This document shows positions 46,592 through 63,629 of a stretch of 64,000 bases of DNA, one piece after another. The notes under the pieces were generated by a model, which was not told where the DNA came from, did no database searches, and was given only the letters and a program-made list of their open reading frames with translations. How positions within the stretch are numbered: position 1 is the stretch's first letter; each line of letters begins with the position of its first letter. A program made the translations under genes and the position numbers. The stretch is from contig JAJEKV010000528.1 of assembly GCA_021234155.1 (NCBI GenBank), positions 94,373-158,372 of the forward strand, read 5' to 3'. This stretch comes from Isoetes taiwanensis. Taxonomy: Eukaryota; Streptophyta; Lycopodiopsida; Isoetales; Isoetaceae.

Positions 46592-46599
46592 ATCACGAA

Positions 46600-47730
46600 A
46601 ATTCCTTCAAAATTTTGATTTAAATGTTCAATTAGGCTATCAATATTGAGATGTCTTCGTTTTAATCAATTGCTCAATACCTAATTAGGCCCCTCAAGTT
46701 TTGTATGCAATGTTAGTCTCAAGGTGATTGATCATAGAGATCCAAGAAGCCCCGTGCAATTTGCTCAAGGTGATGGCTTTTCATCTTTTGTATACTGGAC
46801 AATGCTTTGATTCTACAAAATATTGTCTTATATAACTATGCTGCTCATCGAAGCTACATTACAATCTTTATGGATAACCCAAAAGAACTGTACATTTATA
46901 TTTATATTGGTACACTTACATTTACATTTACAATTTCTCATGTTAATACCTTTAGGTTCCTATTTTGTCGACAATTAGCGTCACCAAGCAAGCTATCCCT
47001 TACTTTTTGGTAATGAATCGGAAGTATTATTATATTTATACTAATTTCCATAAAGAGGATTTTGATGGGTGTGAAATCTATGTAGAAGGTACAAGGAATT
47101 TAATTGCTAGAGATGGAGTGCAGCTGAATTTCATTGTCATGGAGATAGGATCAGTAAACCAAGCACTTGAGCAGGATACAAAATCAACTTGCAGATCACC
47201 TCTAAGAAACCGTTTACTTGTTGATCTAGTCCTGCCAGATCTTGATACAGAATTGGAGTTGATGAAAAAACAAAAAAGAAAATGGTGATAGTAAGCAGAT
47301 TGATAGCATTAAAGTGTCATATGGTTGCTTAATTCATTTACTGATTCTAGAAAACACAATTGATGATGAGACATCCAACTGAACTGATCAAGGACCTTCT
47401 GAGGATACAACACCAGCAAGCATTGAGGAAGTTTATTTTGATATTTTGATGAGTTTAAAGTTTGTTCCAAGCTTGATGTACACCTTCAATTGTGTTTGTA
47501 CATTGTAAAGGAAGGAAGGAGGATAGCTTGTTAGCTATTGATACAGACGAATTGGATGCCAAGAACACTATAATCTGCTGCAAATAAAGTTGAACAAGTT
47601 GCTTGCCTTAAGTCCTTCATACCATATCAGAACACGCTCCAAGCACCTGCATTTTTGTTAGTGCAGTGGATGTCGAATCGAAGCTCTATGTAAACAGAAA
47701 TCCAAGTCTACTAAAACAGTTTTTAAACTT
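46600..47730. other. No firmly recognised gene
   Basis: A 108-codon plus-strand frame (46965-47288), with NFHKEDFDGCEIYVEGTRNL and a charged end, has ordinary protein composition but no motif I know. It could be an exon. The rest is AT-rich without repeats. Confidence 0.35.
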
Positions 47731-47732
47731 AC

Positions 47733-47834
47733 TGCAGCTCCTCCACACGTGAGATCTTCTAGAAACCTGTCCATGTATGCCCTGACATAGAGCCCACAAT
47801 TGGTAATATCCTCCTTTTGAGGCGTTTTAGGAGT
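47733..47834 (-). CDS. Exon with C48 (Ulp1-like) catalytic-cysteine motif
   Basis: This 102-nt exon encodes TPKTPQKEDITNCGLYVRAY then MDRFLED. The pattern Q...D/N-C-G-hydrophobic-YV is the nucleophile box of Ulp1/SENP (C48) cysteine peptidases, which process SUMO in host proteins and also occur in many plant DNA transposons. On the minus strand it is flanked by ...GTGCAG|ACT (acceptor, AG at 47835-47836) and GCA|GTAAGT (donor, 47732 downward), both phase 0. The reading frame carries straight on from the preceding exon at 47993. An exon between the two, supplying the usual distance between Asp and Cys, may be missing or unrecognised. Confidence 0.6.
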
Positions 47835-47992
47835 CTGCACTTTTAGAACCATGTTGTTTTGATGACATCAACTGCCTGCGCTACCACTAGCAAAGAAACA
47901 GGTTGATTGATCACCGTGGAACTAAGTCTACAAGAGGGAATTTATTTTATAATTGTAAAATACAAAATCAAATGTATACTAGCAAAACTTAC

Positions 47993-48390
47993 CCTCAATG
48001 TCCCCTGAACTTGCCGCCCATTCTTTGAATTCAAAACTTGAATGCTTGGCCCGCCATCTTTGCCAGGAAGATGAAATACAACTAGCATATGGTGCTCCAT
48101 GTGCAGAATAGGACTGAAAATCCACTTGCACTGACCAGGTAGAATTCCATTCAATGCCTCACTTCACTGTGTCCTTTTGTCCTCATTGCTAATCAAACCC
48201 GTCTCGATTTGATTTAATAGCAAAGAAACCCGTGTAATTGTATCGGGGAAGAAATGAATCTTTCCATGCGTAGGGACTTTGTTATGTAAATATCCGCAAG
48301 ATGCAAAAAGCAAATCATTATTAAACATCAATCCAAAAACATGATATGATTTAGACGTTACCTTGTGCATGAGACATCTGGTCATCTGAA
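47993..48390 (-). CDS. Ulp1-like (C48) peptidase exon, His/Asp region
   Basis: Minus-strand sequence 48154-47993 reads LNGILPGQCKWIFSPILHME followed by HHMLVVFHLPG, then IQVLNSKNGRQVQG. This matches the C48 pattern 'W(I/V)..PI....HW.L.V.......LDS'. The catalytic His is present (EHH; the next residue is H instead of W) and the Asp is replaced by Asn (LNSK, one base change). The exon ends TTG AGG|GTAAGT (donor at 47992). Upstream 48390-48164 (KIHFFPDTITRVSLLLNQIE) fits the start of the same domain but is out of frame by one base near 48161, where a TGA appears. It follows an acceptor-like CTTTCTTTTCAG near 48390. Confidence 0.5.
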
Positions 48391-48399
48391 AAGAAAGGT

Positions 48400-51105
48400 C
48401 TAACTTTAACATTCATTATTGCAGGAACTGTCAGAGATATAGTTTGATTCAGATTATGCCTCTCTCATCTCTAGGATCTAATCGAAGGTATAATCAAGGC
48501 AAGGGAAGAAAGTGAGCGCCACAATTAGTTCTGTCTTTCTGAATACTTTTATATGAATAGAATAGAATAGAATAGAATAAAATTTTACATGATTCTGAAA
48601 AAAAAAATTGAAAGTGACTGTTTTCATAATTTCTTATGAATAAAGGTGTCACCCTTAATTATTGTGTAATCAAATGTTATTGATAATATTGTCTTTGGAG
48701 CTGCAGCATTTACTCGTGCATCTCCATTGTTGGGAGATGAGTATCAGTTTTGCTATAAAAGGTGTAATGGACATTGGAAGTGCCTGCCCTCACTAACTGC
48801 AAATTTCATGAAAATATCTTTGCTCTTGTTTCGTGGAATTTTCCACCAACTCTCATTTGGAGCTGGTTGAGATGGTCCAAAATGGGCTTTGTAATATTTT
48901 TCTCCATGTTTATCATTGACATGCCCCTATTATACCTACCATTGTGCACCCTGTTTTCTCTTGCTCTATTTTCGAAAGACAATGCAATTTCTTTTAGGTT
49001 TAGGATTCTCGTGCAATTTGGAGGCAAGTAGCCTCCGTTGAAAGAGTTATCTTTCCCTTTACAAAAAGGTATTTTGTAGCTATTTTTAAAAGTGAATAAG
49101 TTTTTTTTTTCTAAATTTCAAAATGTTGCAAGTATTCCAATTTTTGGAAGTTAAGTAGTAATATAGTGATAAGAATGATATTAATCAGGCCATTTTAAGC
49201 TCCAATGCTTCTACGGCATACATATCAAAATAACACTTATTTTGAAACACCATCTGTGTCAAAGTCATACATTAAGTTAACTCAATGTAGCTAGCTAGCT
49301 ACATGGATACCATGTCTAGTCCTAACATGCTCATATGGAGCTCACTTAAAATACCTCACTTAAAAAGTATTGATTCAATATTTGTATGGTTGTACTTGTA
49401 TTTTTATTCGCACACAAGAAATCCCAAATGTACATTTTAATGTAAATATAAAAGCTAACATGATCACAAGATGATTTTTTCATTATTGAAAACTACTTTT
49501 TGTTCAATACGGGTCTAAGATAATTTAAAAGTCCTATTTCTATAAAATTTGGTTGTTCTTGTGTTCTATATTCTTACTACAAGAATTATTATAATGTACA
49601 TTTGAACATAAATGTAAATTTGATGTAAATATGAAGCATATCAAATAATAAAGGTCCATCGACTATTATGAAAACATTCATCAAGCAAATAATATTGTGT
49701 TCTGACTCTAAATTAAATTGAGTGCGTCTATTGACATCGAAAGTAGATCTTCTACAAATATCACATCAATAAAATGATGAGACCAAACACATAATTTTTC
49801 CCGGGCCTGTGATTAATACTTGTACCTTCCGAATTCTATTATATCTTAGTTCACTTTCATTATGAGCTTCAATTTCGAAGTAGCTACAGAAGAATCTACT
49901 GCTTCTAGCAGGTTTTCACTCGGAATTTCTGTTATTGTGGCACTCATATCCATAGCCCTATCACAGATTATACTATTTGCAAAGAGTGGGATTCAGATCG
50001 AAGGAGGTCTGGTGGAATGGGTTGTACATAGCCGACCAGAAAAGAGAGCTCATGTGGAGATGCTAGTGGGTCTCAAGACGAGAATATCGCATCATAATGC
50101 TTATCCAATCACCACTTGTGGATGTGAGATGCCGGTCGCCTCGACCTCAATCTGATATTAATTCCCCGACACGGATTATTCCCCGTGAATTTTGTGCATC
50201 GATCGGCTTGAACTTTTTGTATATCAAAACTTTCTATATATCAAAAATCGTTTTGTAAATCATGCCTTTGGCTTTCTAACATAAGGTACCTTTAGATTTG
50301 AACTTGTTGGCTACCTGTCTTTCATTGTTTTTAGTGATTTTTATTTTCAAACCCGACATAAAAAACCAGTTCAGAGAAGAGAAAACTGAAGTTAGAAGAA
50401 AGATCAAATAAAAAAGTTTATATTGAACTGGTAGAAACATCTATTACACACCCATAGATTTTTGGGTTCCACTGTCATAAAGAAAGAGGACATCGCGGAT
50501 CTTGTCAAGAAAAGAGTTCATTTATCCACTCGCAGATAATATGGCTTCCAAGAATAGGACATCTGTCACAAAATTCGCTTTATTAACTTTCCGAGACCCG
50601 TGTTTTTCCTGTACTCCCATGTTTTTTGAAACTATACAGATCCCAAATTTCGGTCCCATTGAACATTTTATATTAATTTGCTTCATCCAAGGCATCAACA
50701 ATCTCTGATAGACTACGTATTAACATGTTGTGTATTTCCTTGGAACTTTCCATGCTATTGTACTTGCTTTAACCTTGTAGTCCAATTTGATCATTAGAAA
50801 ACATGCTCCAATGGCAGATTATAGAGACACCAATATGATAATCCCATCAATGAATTTGTATTTGTTTTTGTAGCCAACTAGTTTGTCAAAACATTTTGCT
50901 GTAATAACTCTCTCTTCTAGGCTAAAAGTATTTTCAAAATCATCCATGGTCGCCTTGTCGAGCACATGCACTAGTTTTTCGCAAATCAGCAAATGTAAGG
51001 GGTGCCTTTGGCATTATCGATTTGTAAATGATGCAAAGGTATCACCAGACTCTAAAGTCAATGTCATCATTAATACTTGCAAAGCTGTCATCTGCAGAGT
51101 CCTCC
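48400..51105. other. Presumed intron or unassigned DNA of the minus-strand gene
   Basis: Between the Cys-rich exon (51543-51110) and the peptidase exons, no exon could be assigned with confidence. A minus-strand stretch near 50510-50457 (DKIRDVLFLYDSGTQKS then stop) is protein-like. A plus-strand 97-codon frame at 49862-50155 has one hydrophobic helix and no recognised motif. An (AATAG)n microsatellite lies at 48555-48579. Confidence 0.3.
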
Positions 51106-51109
51106 TCAC

Positions 51110-51543
51110 CTTCTGGTATACCAATCCTTTCAGTAGGTTCCACTTTATCAGTTCCCATGCACCACGGTTATCTAGATTTTGGCAGTTAGCCAAATCAAAG
51201 TTTACACAAGTTTGCACAAAACAAGAATGTGACCTGCACAATATAATAGTTGGATCATTTCTGTTTATAGAGGACACGCAGTGGATGGATTGAACACCTG
51301 GAAATGGTAATACATTGAAAGGTTTCTTTCTGTCAACATCCTTTACCTCCCAAAAAACCAGATCCACATTCCATTCCTTCTCTATTGCAGCTCCATCAAT
51401 GTCTTGTCCACCTTCTCTGTTCTGCAAATATGCCAAGAATTCCTTTAGTATAGCTCCTTCCCCATCATGAGTACTTTTTCCATGATCTGAGCCAAAAAAA
51501 TTTATTGCATCCTGATTTTGTCTTCTCAGTGGTCCTTGTTGAA
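51110..51543 (-). CDS. Transposon-type exon: HGK...DG and Cys-rich motifs
   Basis: The minus strand is open from an acceptor-like CTAAG| at 51543 to YQK|GTGAGG at 51110. It encodes RRQNQDAINFFGSDHGKSTH then DGEGAILKEFLAYLQ, a Trp-rich EKEWNVDLVFWEVKDVD, and FPGVQSIHCVSSI, then CRSHSCFVQTCVNFDLANCQ. Proteins with 'FF...HGK...DG...KR' followed by 'G..SIH.......C..C.C..C' are common in multicopy, apparently transposon-derived families of plants and animals. I infer that type without naming the superfamily. In another frame the last 60 bases read EGEEDSADDSFASINDDIDF, so the exon may instead end in an acidic tail after a frameshift. Together with the C48 exons at 47.7-48.4 kb on the same strand, it probably forms one gene. 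Confidence 0.5.
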
Positions 51544-51549
51544 CTTAGA

Positions 51550-53650
51550 TCACTCTTTCCAATATTTAAAAACTAGAAAAGGTGCCCAACGTTGCTGGGC
51601 ATAAGTTAAAAGCATGTAAATGATGTTCAAAAGAACGATGAGAAGCCCTAATGGGTTGGTTTTTGCAAGATTGTAATTCTGAATTTGCACGTTCTTAATT
51701 TTCATGACTATATTGGTGTACTGATATGGTAAAGAGTTGAGTGTGATCATTGTTAATATTATACAATGCAATAAGTTTTAATATATCGATGCGAGACAAT
51801 CGTATAATAAATCTACTTTTTCAGGTTGTAAATATTGCAAACATTGCCATGTTAAGAGCAACAATTAGAGTGTTTTCTATATTCCACGAAGTTAGCATCC
51901 GACATGAAAATAATTGCACATTAGAACATTTGTAGAAACAATAGAAATGGAAGAACATCTTTGCATTCGAAATGTGAAACTTGAATATGAATTTGGTTAA
52001 ATAATTGTGTGAAACCTGAATGTGAATTTGGTTTGAGTATTTTATATATTTTATATTTTTTAATTGATCACGTTGTTGACACATGGAATATTGTAGTGTT
52101 TTTAAGTGTTCATTCTTTCATTAGTATGTTGGTTGAAATGTTCATGCAATCCATCACTAGACCTATATATTGAGATGAAAAACAGTTGCCTATACACTTA
52201 CCTTACAGCTAGAACTATTTCATGTTACAAAAAATTGAATGACAATGAAAGCTAAAGTGAAGTCTCAAGTGACGGATGGAGAAGAGTCTAAATTAGCTAC
52301 GAGCGTCGAGCAAAAGGGCTCTAGATATCACTCACAAATAAAATGTAAAAAGAACCATGTTCTTGTCTGCAACTTTTATGGATTTGAACCACAACTCCAT
52401 CATTTGTACAATATGAAAATTCAACGGTATTTGCTTATTTAAGTATATTACTAAACCACGCACATTTGGGGATACATGTATATAGATTTTGTATATGTTT
52501 GTTGCAAGCCATACAACACAGCCTGTGGTAATATAAGCAAAACACTGACATAAGCAAAAATCCCCGTGCATACAGTTATGACCAAAACTTTGCATAGACA
52601 CAGAGACATAGTTGTCTCATCTCATAGTTATTCACGATACCATGCATGTTACTCAAATGATCAAGCTAATCATAGGTAAAATGACAAAAGTGGAGTTTAG
52701 AAACATTGCTATTCTAGAAGCCTAATGCCCAGCAAATGAATCGAGAGTTGAAACTTGACAGGCCATTATTCAAAAATAGCAAACCTTGCAACAATCTTCC
52801 TGGAAAAAAAATCCTTAGTTGATTCGTAGGATGATTTTGCTTCAAACCTCAAATCCAAATTAATGCAAATCGACTCTGCCCTTGTATTGTGATATCATGA
52901 GATTCAAAAAATGGGTCCGGCAAATACCAGAGCCTTTCTAATTACCTTAATGACAGCAGTATTTGCAGAAACTTCTTGGAGACATTTGAAACTACAAGTT
53001 GTTGCGCTGCTGCAAAAGATTCGTTCGTCTTGTGGGTAAATCATTCAGGATCCAAACTTGCAGATTTAGAGCTAAAATAAGCATTCAACTCTTCAGGATG
53101 CAGAGACAATCTGGAAAATGTGAACTTGAAGTAAGCAACCCATAGCCACAATAGAAATCAGTAAAGTTTTGTAAGCACAAATGAGAAGTGTTCCACTTAC
53201 CGGAACTTATAGCCAGATTGATTCATAGCAGCTGCCGTGATGGTATTGATATGCTAGGATATGAATTGCTCTTCTATGTTACATGGAACGCTAAAGACAT
53301 GCATCGCTTCCGGCATGCAAAGCCATGTCAAGATATATGTGATATCGAGACCACCATCTTGCTAGACATGTTGAAGCAAATGACTCTCGGCCAAAGATAG
53401 TGGTGCCGAGAAAGTGCTGAACTGAACAGAGTCAACACCTTATCAGCACTGAGCACCAACCTAACTAAATAACAGCTATTATTAGTGGGCGATGGATGAA
53501 CGGCTAATACTATTCTTAGTACACCATTTTGTTTATATCATTGTACTTCATGTATTGATACACAACATTGAATGCAATTCCATTTCCCTTTGTTTTGGAA
53601 GCTTGCGCCTCGGATATTGGTGTGCATCCCATTAAGCTCCCTTTCTTGGT
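51550..53650. other. Unassigned; may hold upstream exons and a copia LTR
   Basis: No motif-bearing frame was found. The minus strand near 53010-52945 gives TTCSFKCLQEVSANTAVIK before a GTAATT donor, a possible exon of the minus-strand gene. The last few hundred bases before 53662 must include the LTR that precedes the primer-binding site, but its start was not located. Confidence 0.3.
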
Positions 53651-53662
53651 GCAATCTTGACA

Positions 53663-53674
53663 TGGTATCAGAGT
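53663..53674 (+). other. Ty1/copia primer-binding site after an LTR end
   Basis: TGGTATCAGAGT is the complement of the 3' end of plant initiator-Met tRNA with one mismatch (the usual motif is TGGTATCAGAGC), the standard copia PBS. It directly follows a CA dinucleotide (53661-53662), as the end of a 5' LTR should. Forty bases on, an ATG at 53713 opens a 70-codon frame (MEKDANYNHITFPGG...) in the place of gag. It is not clearly gag, so the internal part is probably deleted. Confidence 0.75.
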
Positions 53675-54110
53675 GCTAGGTGTGTTGAAATTGATTCAAG
53701 ATCAACACAGCAATGGAGAAGGATGCAAACTACAATCATATTACCTTCCCTGGCGGTCGTATGAATCAAATCTTCGATGATAGAAATCTAGCCACTAATT
53801 TTTCTATAATCATAATACACCTAGAATATAGTCCAGTGTTTTCGATCGATAAAGTGAGATTGCCATGTGATTTTGGTTTTGTATCTCTCTCTTATATTTG
53901 GAAGTATGAGCAGAATGCTACATAATCTCTGACTGCAAATGTGATGCTTCAAGAAGAAGAATAAGAAAATGCATTTTTAAGGTCTACTCGGCCCGATTGA
54001 AGAGACAATTGATCAAGAGTTTCAAGATCTGAAAGGTAGAGCGGGCAAACTTCAAATGCGCCAAGATCATAGCAATGTCTCGTGGCTCGTTTGTAAATTC
54101 ATTTAGTTCG
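53675..54110 (+). pseudogene. Leader and possible gag start of a copia relic
   Basis: Positioned after the primer-binding site; a 70-codon frame starts at 53713. No gag, zinc-knuckle or protease motif was recognised, and the next element (a LINE tail) begins at about 54115, so the copia insertion is truncated here. Confidence 0.35.
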
Positions 54111-54114
54111 TTTG

Positions 54115-54335
54115 AAGCTTCTCTCTATTTTGCCGTCTCTTGTCTCCGTATTGGAAATGTAACGCTTTGTGCTTCTCTCGATTCCATCGCTTGTCCAGGT
54201 TTCCAACTCCATAACTGAAAGTTGGTCGAGCCGGTCCTCCTCTATGGGGCAGAAGTGTGGGGTCCGGTGATATCCCTCACCATCTGGAATGATCTTGAGC
54301 AAGTGCAGAAAGCCTTCTTTGTGACGTTCCACGTA
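54115..54335 (+). pseudogene. LINE reverse-transcriptase C-terminal fragment
   Basis: The plus strand reads KLVEPVLLYGAEVWGPVISL, then TIWNDLEQVQKAFF (about 54215-54325). It is the conserved 'LLYG.E.WG....  ..(L/I)E..Q..F' segment found after the RT domain of many non-LTR retrotransposons. It is only about 40 residues long and ends abruptly, so it is an isolated fragment. It is a third LINE lineage in the window, distinct from the L1-type element. Confidence 0.75.
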
Positions 54336-54339
54336 TTTA

Positions 54340-55680
54340 TACGCCTTTTTAAGCATAAATACATGACATGTCACTATGAATAATTAAGGGCACATTAAAT
54401 ATTTATAAGCTAAGGTTAGTTATGTTAATTATTAATTATTAAGGTCGAAACCTAACCCAAAACCCTAATTCGAATTTAGGGCTTAACCTAATATTAAAAA
54501 GGGCTAAAATATCAAATTAGTTAATATTAATCACTCTAGAGTTGCCACCTGGCCCAAATCGATTGGACAAGGGAGAGTTGCTAACTTGGGACCCAAATTG
54601 GGGTTTTATACCCCCATTTGCCCCAATTCGAATTGGGGGAGGTTGGTGGAGGAGGAGCTATTGTTCCACCCTGTTCCAGCCAGAAGGATGGAGAACCAGA
54701 GAGATAGTGGATCTAGCTATGATCCCGGTTAGTACGTAGATAGCTTGGATTCCTAGATACTCATAGGACTAACCCTTGTATGCTCACAAGGTAGCTGGGA
54801 TTAACCGATATATGGTTAATCTCTATTTTATGTTCTATTCGAAGCTATGGATGGATGGATGTATAATGATAGTTCTCTTTCTGTTCCTCCTGTGTTGTAT
54901 GGGTAAACGGGGGGTAGAGACCTAAAGGCCATCTAGAAGTAGAGATATTCCTAGTTAGAACCCTTAAAACCTAGTAAATGCGGCCTGTGCACAAGAGCCA
55001 ACCTGGCTGAGGATGCTATGATGTGGTTCAGCACCGTATAATAAAGTATGATGGTGAATCGGGGGTGGGGTCTTGTCTAGCATGGCTATATGACTCCTAT
55101 AATGTGCTAGGCTTATAGCCGGTCCTTTGTGTGTGGGCGGGTGTGGGTGCGACTCCCCGGGTCGAGGGGGAGACATGCCTATACGGGACGCCGGACTCGA
55201 ATCCGGGCTGGTGAGCGGACTTTAGATTTAGGGATTAAGTCGGGCACGGACGCGGGGTCACTGAGGGGGCACGTGTTCTCTAGCACACCAGGGGATCCGT
55301 CATGCTGGGAGGAGACGCCTCTACCCCCTCATCAGACGGGGGGAGATGTAACCTAGTTTATTATTGCTTTCTTTTATTATTATTATTAGTTCATTATTGC
55401 TTTCTTTTTTTATTTATTAGTTTGATTTCATTTATTTCGACATGTTTTCTTCTGTGCAAGTTGCGTAATCTATCACACTCACCCCAACATTTGGTCCACG
55501 GCTGAAAACAAATAAAAAAACAAAATACGGATTGTTTTTGAAGATTTGAAAAACCTACACGTAGTTATATGGAGGTGTGGTTTTTCAAGAATATCTTGTA
55601 GTTTTTCTTAGGGAGCAGAGTTTTTTTAAGAATATGTGGTTTCTTTAGGAGGTGTAGTTTTTAAGGATGTGTTGTTTTCT
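54340..55680. other. No recognised gene
   Basis: The first part (54340-54540) is AT-rich with CCCTAA-containing sequence (CCTAACCCAAAACCCTAA), too short and irregular to be telomeric. A GC-rich segment with 65-75-codon frames (55130-55356) has no motifs. T-rich DNA leads into the minisatellite. Confidence 0.4.
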
Positions 55681-55687
55681 CAAAGGC

Positions 55688-58300
55688 CTAGGCTCCAACA
55701 TGCCAAGGTGACTCAAACATGCCAAGGTGGCTCAAACATGCCACATGAGCTCCAACATGCCACCTAAACTCCAACATGCCAAGGTGGCTCAAACATGCCG
55801 CGTGGGCTCAAACATGCCCGGGCTCCAACATGCCACCTAGGCTCCAACATGCCAAGGTGGCTCACATGTCACCTAGGCCCTAACATGCCACCCAGGCTCA
55901 AACATGCCAAGGTAGCTCAAACATGCCATGTTGGGGGCTCCAACATGCCACCTAGGCTCCAACAAGCCAAGGTGGCTCACTGCCATATGCCACCTAGGTT
56001 CCAACATGCCAAGGTGGCTCAAATGTGCCACATAGGCTCCAACATGACAAGGTGGTTCAAACATGCCAAGGTGGCTGAAACATGCCACGCGGGGCTCCAA
56101 CATGCCACATGACTCAAACATGCCAAGGTGGCTCAAACATGCCATGAGGACTCCAACATGCCAAGGTGGTTGAACCATGCCAAGGTAGCCAAACATGCCA
56201 CGCGGGCTCCAACACACACCTAGGCTCCAACATGCCATCTAGATTCAAACATACCAAGGTGTCTCCAAACATGCCATGGGCTGCAGCGTGCCACCTAGGC
56301 TCAAACATGCCATTTAGGCTCCAACATGCGACCTAGTCTCAAACATGCCAAGATGGGCCAAGGTGCTCAAACATGCCAGGTCACTCAAACATGCCACCTA
56401 GGCCACCTAGGCTCAAACATGCCAAGGTGGCTCAAACATGCCAAGGTCACTCAAACATGCCACCTAGGCTACCTAGGCTTAAACATGCCAAGGTGGCTCA
56501 AAACATGCCACCTAGGCTTAAACATGCCGAGATGGTTCAAACATGCCAAAAGGTGCCTCAAACATGCCATGTGGCTCCAAGGTCACCTAGGCTTAAACAT
56601 GCCGAGATGGTTCAAACATGCCAAGGTGCCTCAAACATGCCATGCGGCTCCAAGGTCACCTAGGCTTCAACATGCCAGTAGCTCAAACATGCCAAGGTGG
56701 CCCAAACATGGCACCATGGGCTCCAATATGCCACCTAGACTCCAAGATGCCAAGGGCTTCAAACATGCCGCCTGGGCCCAACATGCCACCTAGAATCAAA
56801 CATGCCAAGGTGGCTCAAACATGCCATCGGCTGCAACATGCCACCCTAGGCTCAATCATGCCACTTAGGCTCCAACATGCCACCTAGGCTCAAACATGCC
56901 AAGGTGGCTCAAACATGCCATGTGTGCTCCAACATGCCAAGGTGGCTCAAATATGCCAAGGTGCACAAAAATTCAGTCAAGGCTCCAACATGCCCCATAG
57001 GCTCAAACATGCCACCTAGGCTCAAACATGCCACCAGGGCTCCAACATGCCACCTTAGGCTTAAACATGCCAAGGTGGTTCAAAGATGCCAAGGTGGAGT
57101 GGCATGCCATGCGGCTCCAAGGCCACCTAGTCTTCAACATGCCAAGGTGGCTTAAACATGCCAAGGTGGCTCAAACATGGCACACTGGGCTCCAATATGC
57201 CACCTAGCCTCAGGTATGCCAAGGTGGCTCAAACATGCCACCTCGGCTCCAACATGACACCTAGGCTCAAACATGCCAAGGTGGCCTAAACATCCTAGGC
57301 TCCAACATGCCACCTAGGCTCAAACTTGCCAAGGTGGCTCAAACATGCCACGTGGGCTCCAACATGCCATCTAGGACTCAAACATGCCAAGGTGGCTCAA
57401 ACATGCCACCCTGGGCTCCAAGATGCCAAGGTGGTGGAAACATGTCCCGTGGGCTCTAACATGCCAGGTGGCTCAAACATGCCATGTGGGCTCCAACATG
57501 CCACCTAGGCTCCATCATGCCAAGGTGGCTCAAACATGCCACGAGAGGCTCCAACATCCACCTAGGCTCAAACATTCCAAGGTGGCTCAAACATGCCACA
57601 TGCAGCTCCCACATGCCACCTAGGTCGCAACATGCCACCCAGGCTCCAACATGCCAAGGTGGCTCAAACATGCCACGTGGGATCCAACATGCCACCTACG
57701 CTCCAACATGCCAAGGTGGCTCAAACATGCCACCTAAGCTCCAACATCCACCTAGGCTCAAACATGCCAAGGTGTCTCAAGCATGCCATGGTGGTCATGT
57801 GAGCTCCAACATGGCCCTAGGTTACAACATGCCACAGGCTCCAACATGCCAAGGTGGCTCAAATATGTCAAGGTGGCTCTAACATGCCATGTAGGCTCCA
57901 ACATGCCAAGGTGGCTCAAACATGCCACGTAGGCTCCAACATGCCACGTGGGCTCCAACATGCCACCTAGGATCAAACATGCCAAGGTGGCTCAAACATG
58001 CCACCCAGGCCCAACATCCATCTAGGCTCAAACATGCCAAGGCTCAAACATGCCACGATGCTCCAACATGCCACCTAGGGCCCGAACATGCCGTGGTGGC
58101 TCAAACATGCTACCTAGGGCTCAAACATGCCAAAGGTGGTCAAACATGCCAAGGTGGCTCAAGTAGGCTCAACATGCCACCTAGGTTGCAACATGCCACC
58201 TAGGCTCCAAAATGCCCAGGTGGTGCAAACATGCCAAGGTGGCTCCAACATACCCACGTGGGCTCCAACATGCCAAGGTGGCTCAAACATGACACCTAGA
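55688..58300. repeat. 2.6-kb minisatellite of 19-bp units, two alternating forms
   Basis: About 130-140 units of 19 bp. The two main forms are CTCAAACATGCCAAGGTGG and CTCCAACATGCCACCTAGG, which alternate irregularly, with point variants (CCACGTGGG, CCATGTGGG, CCACCCAGG). All share CAACATGCC/AAACATGCC. The variable 9-mers CCAAGGTGG and CCACCTAGG are complementary to each other except at one position, so neighbouring units of opposite form can pair. Nineteen is not a multiple of 3, so open frames of up to 155 codons on both strands rotate through the same His/Cys/Met-rich peptides. I regard these as repeat by-products, not genes. Confidence 0.95.
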
Positions 58301-58301
58301 C

Positions 58302-58524
<223 letters not shown>

Positions 58525-58539
58525 CCGGTATGCAAAATT

Positions 58540-63625
<5,086 letters not shown>

Positions 63626-63629
63626 ACTA

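Noticed and set aside
54420-54500. CCTAACCCAAAACCCTAA resembling an interstitial telomere
   Set aside because: Only one imperfect copy each of two units; expected by chance in AT-rich DNA.
55795-58203. Many open frames of 60-155 codons on both strands, rich in Met-Pro-Arg-His-Cys, looking like a repetitive secreted protein
   Set aside because: They follow from a 19-bp repeat without stop codons; all frames and both strands are open and the peptide simply cycles with the repeat. No start context or signal peptide was seen.
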